The notes beneath the pieces were generated by a model that was not told the origin of the DNA, made no database searches, and saw only the letters and a list, made by a program, of their open reading frames with translations. Position numbers and translations under genes: made by a program. This document shows positions 8,127-17,257 of a stretch of DNA of 64,000 nucleotides, in pieces (position 1 is the first letter of the stretch; every line of letters begins with the position of its first letter). Source of the DNA: CAINVV01 sp037129695 (lineage in GTDB: Bacteria; Bacteroidota; Bacteroidia; Bacteroidales; Prolixibacteraceae); NCBI GenBank assembly GCA_037129695.1, contig JBAXUL010000002.1:1-64000 (forward strand), in the 5' to 3' direction.

Positions 8127-9932
8127 TTATTTGATTTCCTTTTCCATCACCGACATCACATCGGTAGCTTCATCAAAAAGCTCCTGCATTTTTGCAGAGC
8201 CTTCTCCCGGAGCATATCTGGCATACTCGCAGGTATCAAGAATTTGCACAAATCTTTCAATGATCAACGGAGTAACTGTATGTTTGGTCAGTTCATCCAT
8301 TGCTTTTTCCCGTGATAACTCTGAGACTGGAATTGTAAGCTTGTCGCTCAGGTAACCCCAGAATGCGCGCTCAACGGATTCATAGAATTTTTCGTTGGCA
8401 TTTGACTTGAGATGCCCACTGGCCTCCTTCAGCCTTTTAAGTGCCACCTTGCTGGCTTTCTTGTTCTTCATCCGTGAAACATTGGCATTTTCCTTGATTC
8501 TCTGCTGGTTGAGCAGATAAATAGCCAGTAAAATGAGGATGCCGGCAAGATAAAGCAGGTAGAAGAGAAACGATCCAAAGAAGGTGTAACCTTTGGCGTG
8601 AAGTTTCGCCTGATTGGTCTTGATGAACCGGATATCAGATCCAATCTGCTTGAGATCTTCCTTGGCCACAGAATTCATGGTCTGATTGCTGCGGGTTCCG
8701 TCTCCCTTTTCGACTTTGATCTGGTACTCTTCCGTTGTTTTGGACACATATCTTTTGGAACCGGTATCGAAGTAGACGAAATTGATGGCAGGAATGGTAT
8801 AGGTTCCGGCAAAACGTGGCAAGAACAGGTATTCAAAGGTGATGTTACCATTGAGACCCTGGTCGGAAGCACTGAAATTGCTGTTGGTCTTGGGGTCATA
8901 GACTTCGAAATCGGCCGGAAATGAAAATTTGGGTGGATTGATCAGCTTGATATTTCCGTTTCCGACTACATCCAATCGAATGGTAATGGCATCGTTTTCT
9001 TTGACGTTCTTCGAAGTAATGGAAGATCGGATGCTGAAGTTACCCACAGCGCCGGAAAACCCGGATGGAGGATTAGGCAAGGGCAATACGTTGATCGACA
9101 CCGGATCGCTGGTAATGGTGGCTTTCACATTGGCGAATGAGTCAAAGAAATCATCAAACATACTTTGGGATTTCTTGACTCGTTGTTGAACGATGCAGTC
9201 AATTTTCACTGACCCGATGTTGATATTGCCCGTTTGCTGTGGAAAAAGCAACGTTTTCTTCAAGGTGCCTACATTGTAGATTTCACCGTTGTACGTTTCC
9301 CTCTGCAAGGATATTTGCTGTGGAAGCACAATATCCTGCGCCCAGAATCCTTCAAAATTGGGAATGGATATATCTTCGAAACCATTCAGATTGACCTTTG
9401 AATAAATCTTGATCGTAGCCGTGAGATGTTCACCTTTGTACAATGTTCGTTTGTCGAGATTCATCCGGACAAAAAGATCATTCTTTGAGATGGTTCCCGG
9501 TGTAGATGTAGGCGTGTCAACGCCTCCCGTAGATGGTTTGGCAGAACCTTTCACTACTTCAACCGACTGTGAATTGGATTTGAAATCAATGCCGTCCACA
9601 TTGATTGTTCCGGGGTTAATGGTAAACCTTCCTTCTTTTTTTGCACGAAGAATGTAAAGGTAGGAGAAAGAAACAGACTGGGAACTGGTCCCGTTGATGA
9701 TCTGGAAAGAGGTGCTCTGGGAAGTGGATGGGCCCATTAAGATGTCAAAATCACTCAGGTCTGGAAGCCTGAGATTTGAACCTTTGGCATTCACCGAGAA
9801 AGCAAGCCTGAACTGTTCCCCAAGTTCCACAACCTGTGGCGCCTCCATGGTGAAGGTAATCTTCTCCGCCGCCCATCCTGGAAGGGTTAAAAGAAGGGCG
9901 AAGAGTATCAATTTTATCTTTCTGAGAATCAT
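8127..9932 (-). CDS. batD: BatD periplasmic/membrane protein
   Basis: BatD homologue of 601 residues. It has a signal peptide (MILRKIKLILFALLLTLPG), a long beta-sandwich periplasmic region (about 25-440) with the family motif LYKGEHLTATIKIYSKVNL, one transmembrane helix near 445-470 (FFGSFLFYLLYLAGILILL) and a cytoplasmic helical tail. Oxygen-tolerance/BatD proteins are encoded with VWA proteins BatA and BatB and are thought to form an envelope complex with them. It sits between batC and batE in the expected order. The gap of 112 bases to batC is the second largest within the operon. Confidence 0.92.
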   Translation of the reverse strand: MILRKIKLILFALLLTLPGWAAEKITFTMEAPQVVELGEQFRLAFSVNAKGSNLRLPDLSDFDILMGPSTSQSTSFQIINGTSSQSVSFSYLYILRAKKEGRFTINPGTINVDGIDFKSNSQSVEVVKGSAKPSTGGVDTPTSTPGTISKNDLFVRMNLDKRTLYKGEHLTATIKIYSKVNLNGFEDISIPNFEGFWAQDIVLPQQISLQRETYNGEIYNVGTLKKTLLFPQQTGNINIGSVKIDCIVQQRVKKSQSMFDDFFDSFANVKATITSDPVSINVLPLPNPPSGFSGAVGNFSIRSSITSKNVKENDAITIRLDVVGNGNIKLINPPKFSFPADFEVYDPKTNSNFSASDQGLNGNITFEYLFLPRFAGTYTIPAINFVYFDTGSKRYVSKTTEEYQIKVEKGDGTRSNQTMNSVAKEDLKQIGSDIRFIKTNQAKLHAKGYTFFGSFLFYLLYLAGILILLAIYLLNQQRIKENANVSRMKNKKASKVALKRLKEASGHLKSNANEKFYESVERAFWGYLSDKLTIPVSELSREKAMDELTKHTVTPLIIERFVQILDTCEYARYAPGEGSAKMQELFDEATDVMSVMEKEIK

Positions 9933-10044
9933 ATGTCGTATAATCTGCGTTTAATCTTTTTTACTTCGGGGTATTCAAGATCTTCCGGATGTAATTGGTC
10001 CAATACCCCGGGAGGATCATCGTTGAAATAAGCCCAGTCTCAAT

Positions 10045-10806
10045 TTACCAATTCTTGTCTACGTTTCGTTTTTCCGCTTTCAGTGCCTGGAATTTTTTGA
10101 CCTTTTCCTGGGTCTGTTTTTCGTCATTCTCCAATGCCTGAAGCATTTGTTCCGCATTCTGTTTCGATATTTTATTTTGCGGCTGTTGTTGATCCTTTTG
10201 CTGATCCTGGTTCTGTTTATCCTGATCTTTGTTCTTGTCTTTATTTTGATCTTTGTTCTTATCCTTGTCCTTGTTCTGATCTTTGTTTTTATCCTTATCC
10301 TTGTCTTTGTCTTTGTCTTTGTCTTTGTTCTGCTGCTTTTTCTTCTCCTCTTCCTTCTTCATTTTCATGGCATAGGCGAGGTTGTATTTGGTTTCCTTGT
10401 CATCCGGAGTAATTCGAAGTGCTCGTTTGTAAGTTGCGATGCTTTCATCCAGCTTTTTCTGAACCAGGAAAGAATTACCCATGTTATGGAAGGCTTTGGC
10501 CTTGTCGACAGGTAAATCGGCTTTTTCAGCGATATTTTCGAACTCCTTGGCCGATTCCTCGGCTTTTTTCTGTTTGTATAGCGCATCAGCAAGGTTAAAT
10601 TGCCACTTGCGGTCATCCGGTTTGATCTCGAGTGCTCTCCGGTAGGCGACTTCCGCTTTTCCAAAACTGACAGAATCGAGTTTGGCGGTATCTTTCAATC
10701 CGACCTCATACATTTGGTTTCCTTCTCTCACAAACTTCCGCTCCTTCTGCGCGAAGAGAGCAAAGCCAGTGATCAGAAGGATAATGAGTACAATATACTG
10801 CTTCAT
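10045..10806 (-). CDS. batC: BatC: TPR protein with Lys/Asp/Gln tail
   Basis: BatC-like protein of 253 residues with a signal peptide (MKQYIVLIILLITGFALFAQ) and three TPR units (about 25-150, e.g. AFHNMGNSFLVQKKLDESIA). A very low-complexity hydrophilic region follows, built from KDKD, KNKDQ and DQQK units (about 155-215), then a short coiled coil. The TPR part probably binds the partner VWA proteins. The charged run is expected to be disordered, and at DNA level it is an imperfect hexamer repeat prone to length change. The start overlaps the stop of batB by 4 bases, so translation is probably coupled. Confidence 0.88.
   Translation of the reverse strand: MKQYIVLIILLITGFALFAQKERKFVREGNQMYEVGLKDTAKLDSVSFGKAEVAYRRALEIKPDDRKWQFNLADALYKQKKAEESAKEFENIAEKADLPVDKAKAFHNMGNSFLVQKKLDESIATYKRALRITPDDKETKYNLAYAMKMKKEEEKKKQQNKDKDKDKDKDKDKNKDQNKDKDKNKDQNKDKNKDQDKQNQDQQKDQQQPQNKISKQNAEQMLQALENDEKQTQEKVKKFQALKAEKRNVDKNW
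10190..10340. repeat. Hexamer-like low-complexity tract in batC
   Basis: About 150 bases of tandem, imperfect units of the type TTTGTC/TTTATCC/TTGTTC encode the Lys-Asp/Asn/Gln run of BatC. Antisense reading gives long hydrophobic open frames that are artefacts of this composition. Confidence 0.75.
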
Positions 10807-11849
10807 AACGAATTTTTTTGTGTTCCAAATAACCTGAAATTTTTAAGCCATTTGTTTTTCCTGTCGAGGATCATAAAATCCATCAGGATGAAGAAAAATG
10901 CAAGGGTAATGAAGAGCGGAAACTGATCGTTGTATTCCGAGTACTCGCGGCTTTCCATCTCCGTTTTCTGCATTTTTTCGATCTCATTGAAAAGATTGTT
11001 CAAGCCCACCTCCGCATTGTTGGCCCGGATATAGGAGCCACCGCCTGCCTGGGCAATCTGGGTAAGCATTGGTTCATCCAGTTTGGTTACCACGATGCTT
11101 CCGGATTTATCTTTCAGGAAATCGCTGCTTTCCTCAGTCAGCGGGATGGGAGCACCCTGTGGCAAACCCATGCCAATAGTATGTACGACGATGCCTTTTT
11201 CCTGCGCTTTTTTTGCCGCGCCAACGGCATCATCTTCATGGTTTTCGCCATCAGTAATCACGATGATTGCCTTGCTCCCCTGGAAACTGGGTGAAAATGA
11301 TTTCGTAGCCATTTCCACAGCGGCGCCAATGGCAGTACCCTGAACCGGCACCACGTCGGTGGTGATGGATTCAAGAAATAATTTCGCAGAAGAATAATCT
11401 GAGGTAATAGGAAGTTGAACGTATGCCTGACCGGCAAAGACCACCAACCCAATTTTATCGTTCTTCAGCCTTTCGGTTAATTTGGCGATGGCCCGTTTGG
11501 CCCTTTCCAGTCTGTTTGGTTTGATATCCTGGGCTTTCATGCTGTTGGATACATCCAGTGCGATAATCAGTTCGACTCCTTTCCGCTTGGTTAGGGTCAG
11601 TTTGGACCCGAACTGCGGTTGTGCCAGGGCAGTGATCAGGCAGGTAATTGCCAGCAACCAGATGCCGAATTTGATAAAGGGTCTTCCTGCGGAAAGACTG
11701 GGCATTAATTGTTCAAGTAATTCCATATCCCCGAAACTTTTCAGGTTCCTGGTCCGGATGATCCTGTTGAAGAGAAAGAGGAACACCAACGCAGGCAGTA
11801 TCAGAAAGATATAGAAATATTCGGGATGAGCGAATCTAAACGAATCCAT
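10803..11849 (-). CDS. batB: BatB von Willebrand factor A protein
   Basis: Membrane-anchored VWA protein of 348 residues. Two N-terminal membrane helices (about 12-30 and 58-78) are followed by a VWA domain (about 85-290) with an intact MIDAS start, ALDVSNSMKAQD (DxSxS), and a later TDGENHEDD. A C-terminal helix (LFITLAFFFILMDFMIL) gives a probable periplasmic or cytoplasmic VWA face tied to the membrane. The order BatA-BatB-BatC is conserved in Bacteroidota. It is spaced 20 bases from batA and overlaps batC. Confidence 0.92.
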   Translation of the reverse strand: MDSFRFAHPEYFYIFLILPALVFLFLFNRIIRTRNLKSFGDMELLEQLMPSLSAGRPFIKFGIWLLAITCLITALAQPQFGSKLTLTKRKGVELIIALDVSNSMKAQDIKPNRLERAKRAIAKLTERLKNDKIGLVVFAGQAYVQLPITSDYSSAKLFLESITTDVVPVQGTAIGAAVEMATKSFSPSFQGSKAIIVITDGENHEDDAVGAAKKAQEKGIVVHTIGMGLPQGAPIPLTEESSDFLKDKSGSIVVTKLDEPMLTQIAQAGGGSYIRANNAEVGLNNLFNEIEKMQKTEMESREYSEYNDQFPLFITLAFFFILMDFMILDRKNKWLKNFRLFGTQKNSL

Positions 11850-11869
11850 ATATTTTAAATATCAATGCG

Positions 11870-12862
11870 TTATGGTAATTTTCTTAAATAGGTAAGCTGA
11901 AGAAACAGCATGGCCAATGCCAGAAGCAGGGCCGGAACTGCATATCGCTTGTATTCTTCAGTTTTGGAATTCAATTCCTTGCTGTCGATTTTTGACTTCT
12001 CCAAACGGTCGATTTCCTTGTAAATTTCGGCCAGTTTCAGGTTGTTGGTCGCCCTGAAATACTTTCCGTCAGTAAGGCTGGCGATAGATTGAAGGGTTTT
12101 TTCGTCGATTTTGACTTCGATGTCCCTCATCTGGATGCCAAAAGGCGTCTGCACAGGGAAAGGAGCCGTACCGATGGTTCCTATGCCAATGGTATAGACC
12201 CGGATGCCAAAAGTCTTTGCGATCTCGGCAGCGGTAATCGGGGCTATCTCACCACGATTGTTCTCACCGTCTGTCAACAGAATGATCACCCTGCTTTTTG
12301 CTTCGCTGTCCTTCAACCTCGAAACTGCGTTGGCCAATCCAAGACCGATGGCTGTCCCGTCTTCAATCATTCCGCTTTCGATGTTGTGAAAGAGGTTCAG
12401 CAACACGGCGCGATCGGTTGTCAACGGGCATTGGGTAAAACTTTCGGCAGAGAAGATGACCAGACCCATCCTGTCAAACTCCCTGCCTGAGATAAATTCG
12501 CTGGCAACGTTTTTGGCCGCCTCGAGTCGGTTAGGCTGAAAATCCCTGGCAAGCATGGATCCTGAAATGTCGAGTGCGATGACAATATCGATTCCTTCAA
12601 TGGTCTGGTTGCGCCAGCTGCTTGAAGACTGCGGCTTGGCCATTGCGGCAATCAGCAGCGACAATACGATCAGTTGCATGGCGAAAAGTGTATGGCGCAA
12701 ATAGTGTTTCCAGGTTTTGGGTGCACCTTTGAAAGGAGCTATGGAGGAAATCCTTAAGCTGGGGCTCGATTTTTTCTGCTTCCAGATGTACCATGCGACG
12801 ATTGGAACCAGTACCAAAAGCAGGTAAAAATATTCGGGACGTGCAAATGTGATACTGTTCAT
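11870..12862 (-). CDS. batA: BatA von Willebrand factor A protein
   Basis: VWA protein of 330 residues, paralogue of BatB. The N-terminal membrane helices (YLLLVLVPIVAWYIW; LFAMQLIVLSLLIAAM) precede a VWA domain with the MIDAS motif ALDISGSMLARD and TDGENNRGE. A C-terminal helix (AVPALLLALAMLFLQLTY) ends the protein. It is one of two VWA subunits expected to interact with the MoxR ATPase product and BatD. Its start overlaps the end of the preceding gene by 4 bases, indicating a single transcript. Confidence 0.92.
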   Translation of the reverse strand: MNSITFARPEYFYLLLVLVPIVAWYIWKQKKSSPSLRISSIAPFKGAPKTWKHYLRHTLFAMQLIVLSLLIAAMAKPQSSSSWRNQTIEGIDIVIALDISGSMLARDFQPNRLEAAKNVASEFISGREFDRMGLVIFSAESFTQCPLTTDRAVLLNLFHNIESGMIEDGTAIGLGLANAVSRLKDSEAKSRVIILLTDGENNRGEIAPITAAEIAKTFGIRVYTIGIGTIGTAPFPVQTPFGIQMRDIEVKIDEKTLQSIASLTDGKYFRATNNLKLAEIYKEIDRLEKSKIDSKELNSKTEEYKRYAVPALLLALAMLFLQLTYLRKLP

Positions 12863-13884
12863 GGCTGTTCTTTTATTTCGTTAGAGCCTGAAATAATATT
12901 TTCAACCGATCCTTCTGCTGGTTGAGGGGTTGGTTTTTTGACCACTTCAACCGGTTGTTCGGGTTTTGTTTCCTCTACCAGGTTATAGGCTTGTACCAGT
13001 ACAAAGTGATTCTCGTCGGCCAAGGGTGTATATTTTGCAAATTTAACCAGGTCGGCAGTATCCAGTGTTTTCTGTAATCCGGTAAATAGTTTTCCTTTGA
13101 TCTGGGAATTTTCACCTTTGAACTCTGAAAGAATCTCATAAGTTGTCTGTTCCATCGCCGGCACAGAATATCGTTCTTCCAGGTACACCCTGAGAATATC
13201 GGTAAGGCGCGTATAATAATCCTTCACCTTGTCGTGTTGCCAGAGTTGTTCCTCCTTCAGTTTGTCCAGTTCGCTCAATGCGATCACATGAGGAGGCAGT
13301 TTAGGCTTCACCGGTAGGCTAAAAATCGGTATGTTTTTCCTTTTCCGGTTAATGGCATACAGGATCAAAAAGATGATGGTTGCCAAAAGGATGAATCCCA
13401 TGATCCAGGGTGCCATTTCCTTGAAAGTGACCGGTGCCCCGTAAGGTTTTTTTATGTCAGCAAATCCTTTTTTCAAATCCACATTGGGGACTTTCACAAA
13501 CAGGATAAGCGGGTTACTCCGGAGTGTATCTGGAGTGATTCTGCTCTGTCCGACAAATAGAAATGGTTTGATCGGATGGGGGCCACTGTCGAAAGCGGTG
13601 ATGAGATAGCTCTGGCGCATCTGAAGGCTGCCATTGTCCATTTTGGAGGAGTCTCTGGATGATCGGGACACCACTTCAACACCATTGCCCAGACTGTCAT
13701 TTAGTTGGGGGAATTCAATTTGTGTCCCAACAGGATATTCTGCAATCAATATCATCTTGATTTGATCACCCAACCAGATGGAATCCCTCTCCAGGGTACT
13801 GCTCACCTTGACCTGCTGAGCCAGAACCGGCTTCAATGACGGCAGAAGAATCAGGAAGATCAGGATATATTTGAGTTTCAACAT
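12859..13884 (-). CDS. BatD-like membrane protein of the Bat operon
   Basis: Protein of about 341 residues with a signal peptide (MLKLKYILIFLILLPSL, cut after VLAQ), a periplasmic beta-sandwich (about 25-155) resembling the N-terminal part of BatD, one membrane helix (about 163-183, MGFILLATIIFLILYAI) and a cytoplasmic helical domain with the DUF4381-like stretch DYYTRLTDILRVYLEERY. Such a gene between DUF58 and batA is usual in Bacteroidota Bat operons, where it is left unnamed. The ATG at the start of the signal peptide is used; a longer frame begins inside the DUF58 gene and adds a non-secreted leader. Confidence 0.8.
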   Translation of the reverse strand: MLKLKYILIFLILLPSLKPVLAQQVKVSSTLERDSIWLGDQIKMILIAEYPVGTQIEFPQLNDSLGNGVEVVSRSSRDSSKMDNGSLQMRQSYLITAFDSGPHPIKPFLFVGQSRITPDTLRSNPLILFVKVPNVDLKKGFADIKKPYGAPVTFKEMAPWIMGFILLATIIFLILYAINRKRKNIPIFSLPVKPKLPPHVIALSELDKLKEEQLWQHDKVKDYYTRLTDILRVYLEERYSVPAMEQTTYEILSEFKGENSQIKGKLFTGLQKTLDTADLVKFAKYTPLADENHFVLVQAYNLVEETKPEQPVEVVKKPTPQPAEGSVENIISGSNEIKEQP

Positions 13885-13892
13885 AATTTTGA

Positions 13893-14774
13893 TCAAAGTT
13901 TGTGTTCTCTTTTTTTGAAAAGCGCAACCAGCGATTTGACGTAATCCTCTCTTGTATTGATACTGACAAAGTCGGTTCCGGTTTTCTTCAAAAGGGTTTC
14001 CATCTCTTTCTTTGAATTCAGCCAATTGAACAGATAGCTTTTACGAACAGAGCTGCTGGAAGTGTCGACCCAGATATAATCACCAGTTTCAGCATCCTTG
14101 AGTTTGATCATCCCTACAGAAGGAAGTTCGGTTTCTCTTTCATCAAATATATGAAGAGCCACCACGTCATGTTTGTTGTTGGCGATTGAGAGGGCTTGCT
14201 CCATTCCGGCGCTTTGATCCATGAAATCGGAGATCAGAAATGCCGTGACATGCCTTTTCATGGCATTCGTAAGGTATTGCAATGCCAGTGGCAAATTCGT
14301 CTTGCGCGATTCTCCCTGGAACTCGATCAACTCCCGGATGATCCGGAGGGTATGTGTACGTCCTTTTTTTGGCGGAATGAATTTTTCGATCCGGTCAGAA
14401 AAAAAGATGACGCCAATCTTGTCGTTGTTGGAAATAGCAGAAAAAGAAAGAATTGCGGCTATTTCTGTGATCAACTGCTGTTTCATCCTGCCAACTGTTC
14501 CAAAATCGTTCGATCCGCTTACGTCAATCAGTAACATGACCGTCAGTTCCCTTTCCTCTTCGAAGATTTTAACGAAAGGATGGCTGTACCGGGCTGTCAC
14601 ATTCCAGTCGATGTTGCGTATGTCATCACCGAACTGGTACTCGCGCACTTCGCTGAAAGCCATCCCCCGTCCCTTGAAGGCACTGTGGTATTCACCGGCA
14701 AAGATGTTCCGGGAAAGACCACGTGTTTTTATCTCAATTTTTCGGACTTTCTTTAATAATTCAGTTGCTTCCAC
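13893..14774 (-). CDS. DUF58 domain protein
   Basis: DUF58 protein of 293 residues, the usual partner of MoxR ATPases. The diagnostic motif EYQFGDDIRNIDWNVTARY lies near residues 45-63, and a VWA-like core starts with LLIDVSGSNDFG (about 81-92). No membrane segment is visible, so it is probably cytoplasmic. The gene lies 118 bases after moxR and 8 bases before the BatD-like gene. The role inferred from the family is an adaptor linking the AAA+ ATPase to the membrane VWA proteins. Confidence 0.93.
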   Translation of the reverse strand: MEATELLKKVRKIEIKTRGLSRNIFAGEYHSAFKGRGMAFSEVREYQFGDDIRNIDWNVTARYSHPFVKIFEEERELTVMLLIDVSGSNDFGTVGRMKQQLITEIAAILSFSAISNNDKIGVIFFSDRIEKFIPPKKGRTHTLRIIRELIEFQGESRKTNLPLALQYLTNAMKRHVTAFLISDFMDQSAGMEQALSIANNKHDVVALHIFDERETELPSVGMIKLKDAETGDYIWVDTSSSSVRKSYLFNWLNSKKEMETLLKKTGTDFVSINTREDYVKSLVALFKKREHKL

Positions 14775-14892
14775 AAGTGATATATTGGTTAAATCAAGGC
14801 ACTACAGAGAAGTGCCAAAAGTGACTCGAGTGAACTAAAGTGAAATGGTTATTGGAAGTTATCCTAACTTATAACTCCTAACTCATAACTCT

Positions 14893-15888
14893 CTAAGGTA
14901 CTTCCACCGTATTAAGGATTTCGCTGATGATCTCCTCTGAGGTCAGATTGTTGGCTTCTGCTTCGTAACTTAATCCGATGCGGTGACGCAATACATCGTG
15001 GCAGACGGCACGGATATCTTCCGGGATCACATAACCGCGGCGTTTGATAAACGCATAGGCTTTTGCGGCCTGTGCCAGACTGATGGAAGCGCGGGGTGAG
15101 GCTCCATAAGTGATCATCTCCTTGAATTTTGCAAGTCCATGCTCAGCAGGTTCGCGGGTGGCAAATACAATGTCAATGATGTATTTCTGGATCTTTTCAT
15201 CCATATACACCTCTTTGACGACCTCCCTTGCACGAATGATATCGGCCGGATTGACAACGGAGCTTGCTTTAGGAAACTGTTTCAGCAGGTTTAGCTGTAT
15301 GATCAATTTTTCTTCTTCTTTTTTTGGATAGTTCAGTACCACCTTCATCATAAAACGGTCGACCTGTGCTTCCGGTAAACGGTACGTGCCTTCCTGTTCG
15401 ATCGGATTTTGAGTGGCCATTACCAAAAACAAGCTGTCCAGTTTGTAGGTAGTGTCACCAATGGTGATCTGACGTTCCTGCATCGCTTCGAGCAGAGCCG
15501 ACTGAACCTTTGCCGGTGCACGGTTGATCTCATCTGCCAATACAAAGTTGGTGAAGATGGGGCCTTTCCTGACCATGAACTCCTCTTTCTTCTGACTGTA
15601 AATCATCGTACCGAGTAAGTCGGCGGGAAGTAAGTCGGGGGTAAACTGGATGCGAGCAAATTTGGCATCGATAGTTTGTGCCAGTGTATTAATTGCAAGC
15701 GTTTTTGCCAGTCCTGGAACCCCTTCGAGCAAGATATGCCCATCAGACAACAAACCGATAAGTAAACTTTCCACCAAATGTTTCTGTCCGACGATGACCT
15801 TGTTCATCTCCATGGAGATAAGATCTACAAACGAGCTTTCACGCTGGATTTTTTCGTTCAACTCCCGAATATCTACTTTTTGATCCAT
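14893..15888 (-). CDS. MoxR-family AAA+ ATPase
   Basis: MoxR-type AAA+ ATPase of 331 residues, a chaperone-like ATPase that acts with VWA proteins. It shows Walker A GVPGLAKT (about 56-63), Walker B FVLADEINRAP (about 115-125), sensor 1 in VMATQNPIEQEGTY and the C-terminal lid (SPRASISLAQAAKAYA). It is the first gene of the Bat operon on the minus strand. The promoter should lie in the 496-base gap towards truA, where only a degenerate -7 element (TATTTTCG on the minus strand, near 15935) was seen. Confidence 0.95.
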   Translation of the reverse strand: MDQKVDIRELNEKIQRESSFVDLISMEMNKVIVGQKHLVESLLIGLLSDGHILLEGVPGLAKTLAINTLAQTIDAKFARIQFTPDLLPADLLGTMIYSQKKEEFMVRKGPIFTNFVLADEINRAPAKVQSALLEAMQERQITIGDTTYKLDSLFLVMATQNPIEQEGTYRLPEAQVDRFMMKVVLNYPKKEEEKLIIQLNLLKQFPKASSVVNPADIIRAREVVKEVYMDEKIQKYIIDIVFATREPAEHGLAKFKEMITYGASPRASISLAQAAKAYAFIKRRGYVIPEDIRAVCHDVLRHRIGLSYEAEANNLTSEEIISEILNTVEVP

Positions 15889-16384
15889 AATCTTAAGGAT
15901 GATTGTTATTTATATTGTTAAAACGGTTACGAAAATAGTATTTTGTACTGTTGCATAAAGAGTGAATCTATTAAAAAATGTTAAGCAGCACAAATAAATC
16001 CCTGTTCAGGCATAAATTTCACCAATTGTCACCAATAAAAAATGCCAAACAAAGAACGGCATAAATTTGATCAAACCATTAGAAAATCTAATTTCCCTGC
16101 CGGAAAGATCGATACAGATAGGTTTTACGAACTGTTTAATTTAATGTTTTTTAATGTGTTAATAATTTGTTTTTTTGTTGCCGCATGGAATTCGCATGTT
16201 GATATTATCATTTCGGTTGGTGTTTTTTAAACATGCTCATTTCATTTAGAGAATTTTATGTTTTTTGTAGTTTTATTTGTGAAATTTGTGCTAAGTTTTT
16301 CGACTTTCAAGATTCTATCCTTCACTGCAACCATTGCTTCGGGTGTAGTTTCAAAAATTATTATTTGGCCTAATTGATGATAAC
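15889..16384. other. Divergent intergenic region moxR/truA
   Basis: AT-rich gap of 496 bases between two genes read away from each other, so it should hold both promoters. Only degenerate Bacteroidota-type boxes are visible (TAAGTTTT near 16292 for truA, TATTTTCG on the minus strand near 15935). A 62-codon open frame at 16042-16230 has no recognisable features and is probably not a gene. Confidence 0.5.
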
Positions 16385-17143
16385 ATGAGGTATTTTGTTC
16401 AACTTTCCTACGACGGAACCGACTACCATGGGTGGCAGGTGCAAAAGAATGCCCATTCTGTTCAGGAGGAGTTTGAGAAGGCTCTTTCGGTGATTTGTAG
16501 GGAACAAACGGAAGTGGTAGGTGCCGGGCGCACTGATACAGGTGTTCATGCCTCCTTGTACATGGCCCACTTCGACAGTCTTCTTGAATTTCCGGATCAT
16601 GAAAAAACCGTATTTAAGCTGAATTGTCTGTTGCCGGAAGATATTGCGGTTCATCAAATATTTAAGGTCAGACCGGATGCCCATGCCAGATTCGACGCAA
16701 CCTACCGGGAATATAAATATTATATCTCGCGGTTGAAGGATCCTTTCACTGTCAAATATGCCGATAAGGAGAACAGGCAACTGGATCTTGACAAAATGAA
16801 TGAAGCCGCAAAAACGCTTTTTGACTACACCGATTTTACAAGTTTCAGTAAGCTGGGAAGTGATGCCAAGACCAATAATTGCGTGATATACAAGGCTTTT
16901 TGGGAAGAAAAAGAGGGTCAGTATATTTTCACCATCCGGGCCGACCGTTTTTTGCGCAACATGGTCAGGGCCATCGTCGGAACTTTGCTGGAGGTTGGAT
17001 TGGGAAAGAAAACGATTGATGAATTCAGAAGGGTGATTGATCAAAAGGATCGTAGCAGCGCAGGAGCAAGTGTATCTGCAAAGGGTTTATTCCTGGTTGA
17101 TATTGGTTATCCCGATAACATCAAGTTGGAGGATCAAGTCTGA
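16385..17143 (+). CDS. truA: tRNA pseudouridine38-40 synthase
   Basis: TruA of 252 residues, normal length. The catalytic aspartate lies in the conserved GAGRTDTGVHA near residues 51-61. The opening RYFVQLSYDGTDYHGWQ and the later FLRNMVRAIVGTLLEVG are typical of the family. It converts uridines 38-40 of the tRNA anticodon arm to pseudouridine. The gene stands alone, divergent from moxR and convergent with aroE. Confidence 0.97.
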   Translation: MRYFVQLSYDGTDYHGWQVQKNAHSVQEEFEKALSVICREQTEVVGAGRTDTGVHASLYMAHFDSLLEFPDHEKTVFKLNCLLPEDIAVHQIFKVRPDAHARFDATYREYKYYISRLKDPFTVKYADKENRQLDLDKMNEAAKTLFDYTDFTSFSKLGSDAKTNNCVIYKAFWEEKEGQYIFTIRADRFLRNMVRAIVGTLLEVGLGKKTIDEFRRVIDQKDRSSAGASVSAKGLFLVDIGYPDNIKLEDQV

Positions 17144-17257
17144 TGCAGGGAGCATTTCTGCAGCGATTTTCATTGGTTCGTTCCGGTTCTGACTTTCAGC
17201 GGTCATAGAAATCGCCTTCAGCTACGTCACTCCCATCTGCCTCCTGGTTACCTTCCC

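Noticed and set aside
10134..10515. Two long overlapping open frames on the plus strand, very hydrophobic
   Set aside because: They are the antisense of the Lys/Asp/Gln repeat of batC; composition alone creates them.
16042..16230. 62-codon frame in the moxR/truA gap
   Set aside because: No ribosome site, family motif or composition typical of a gene; it occupies the promoter region.
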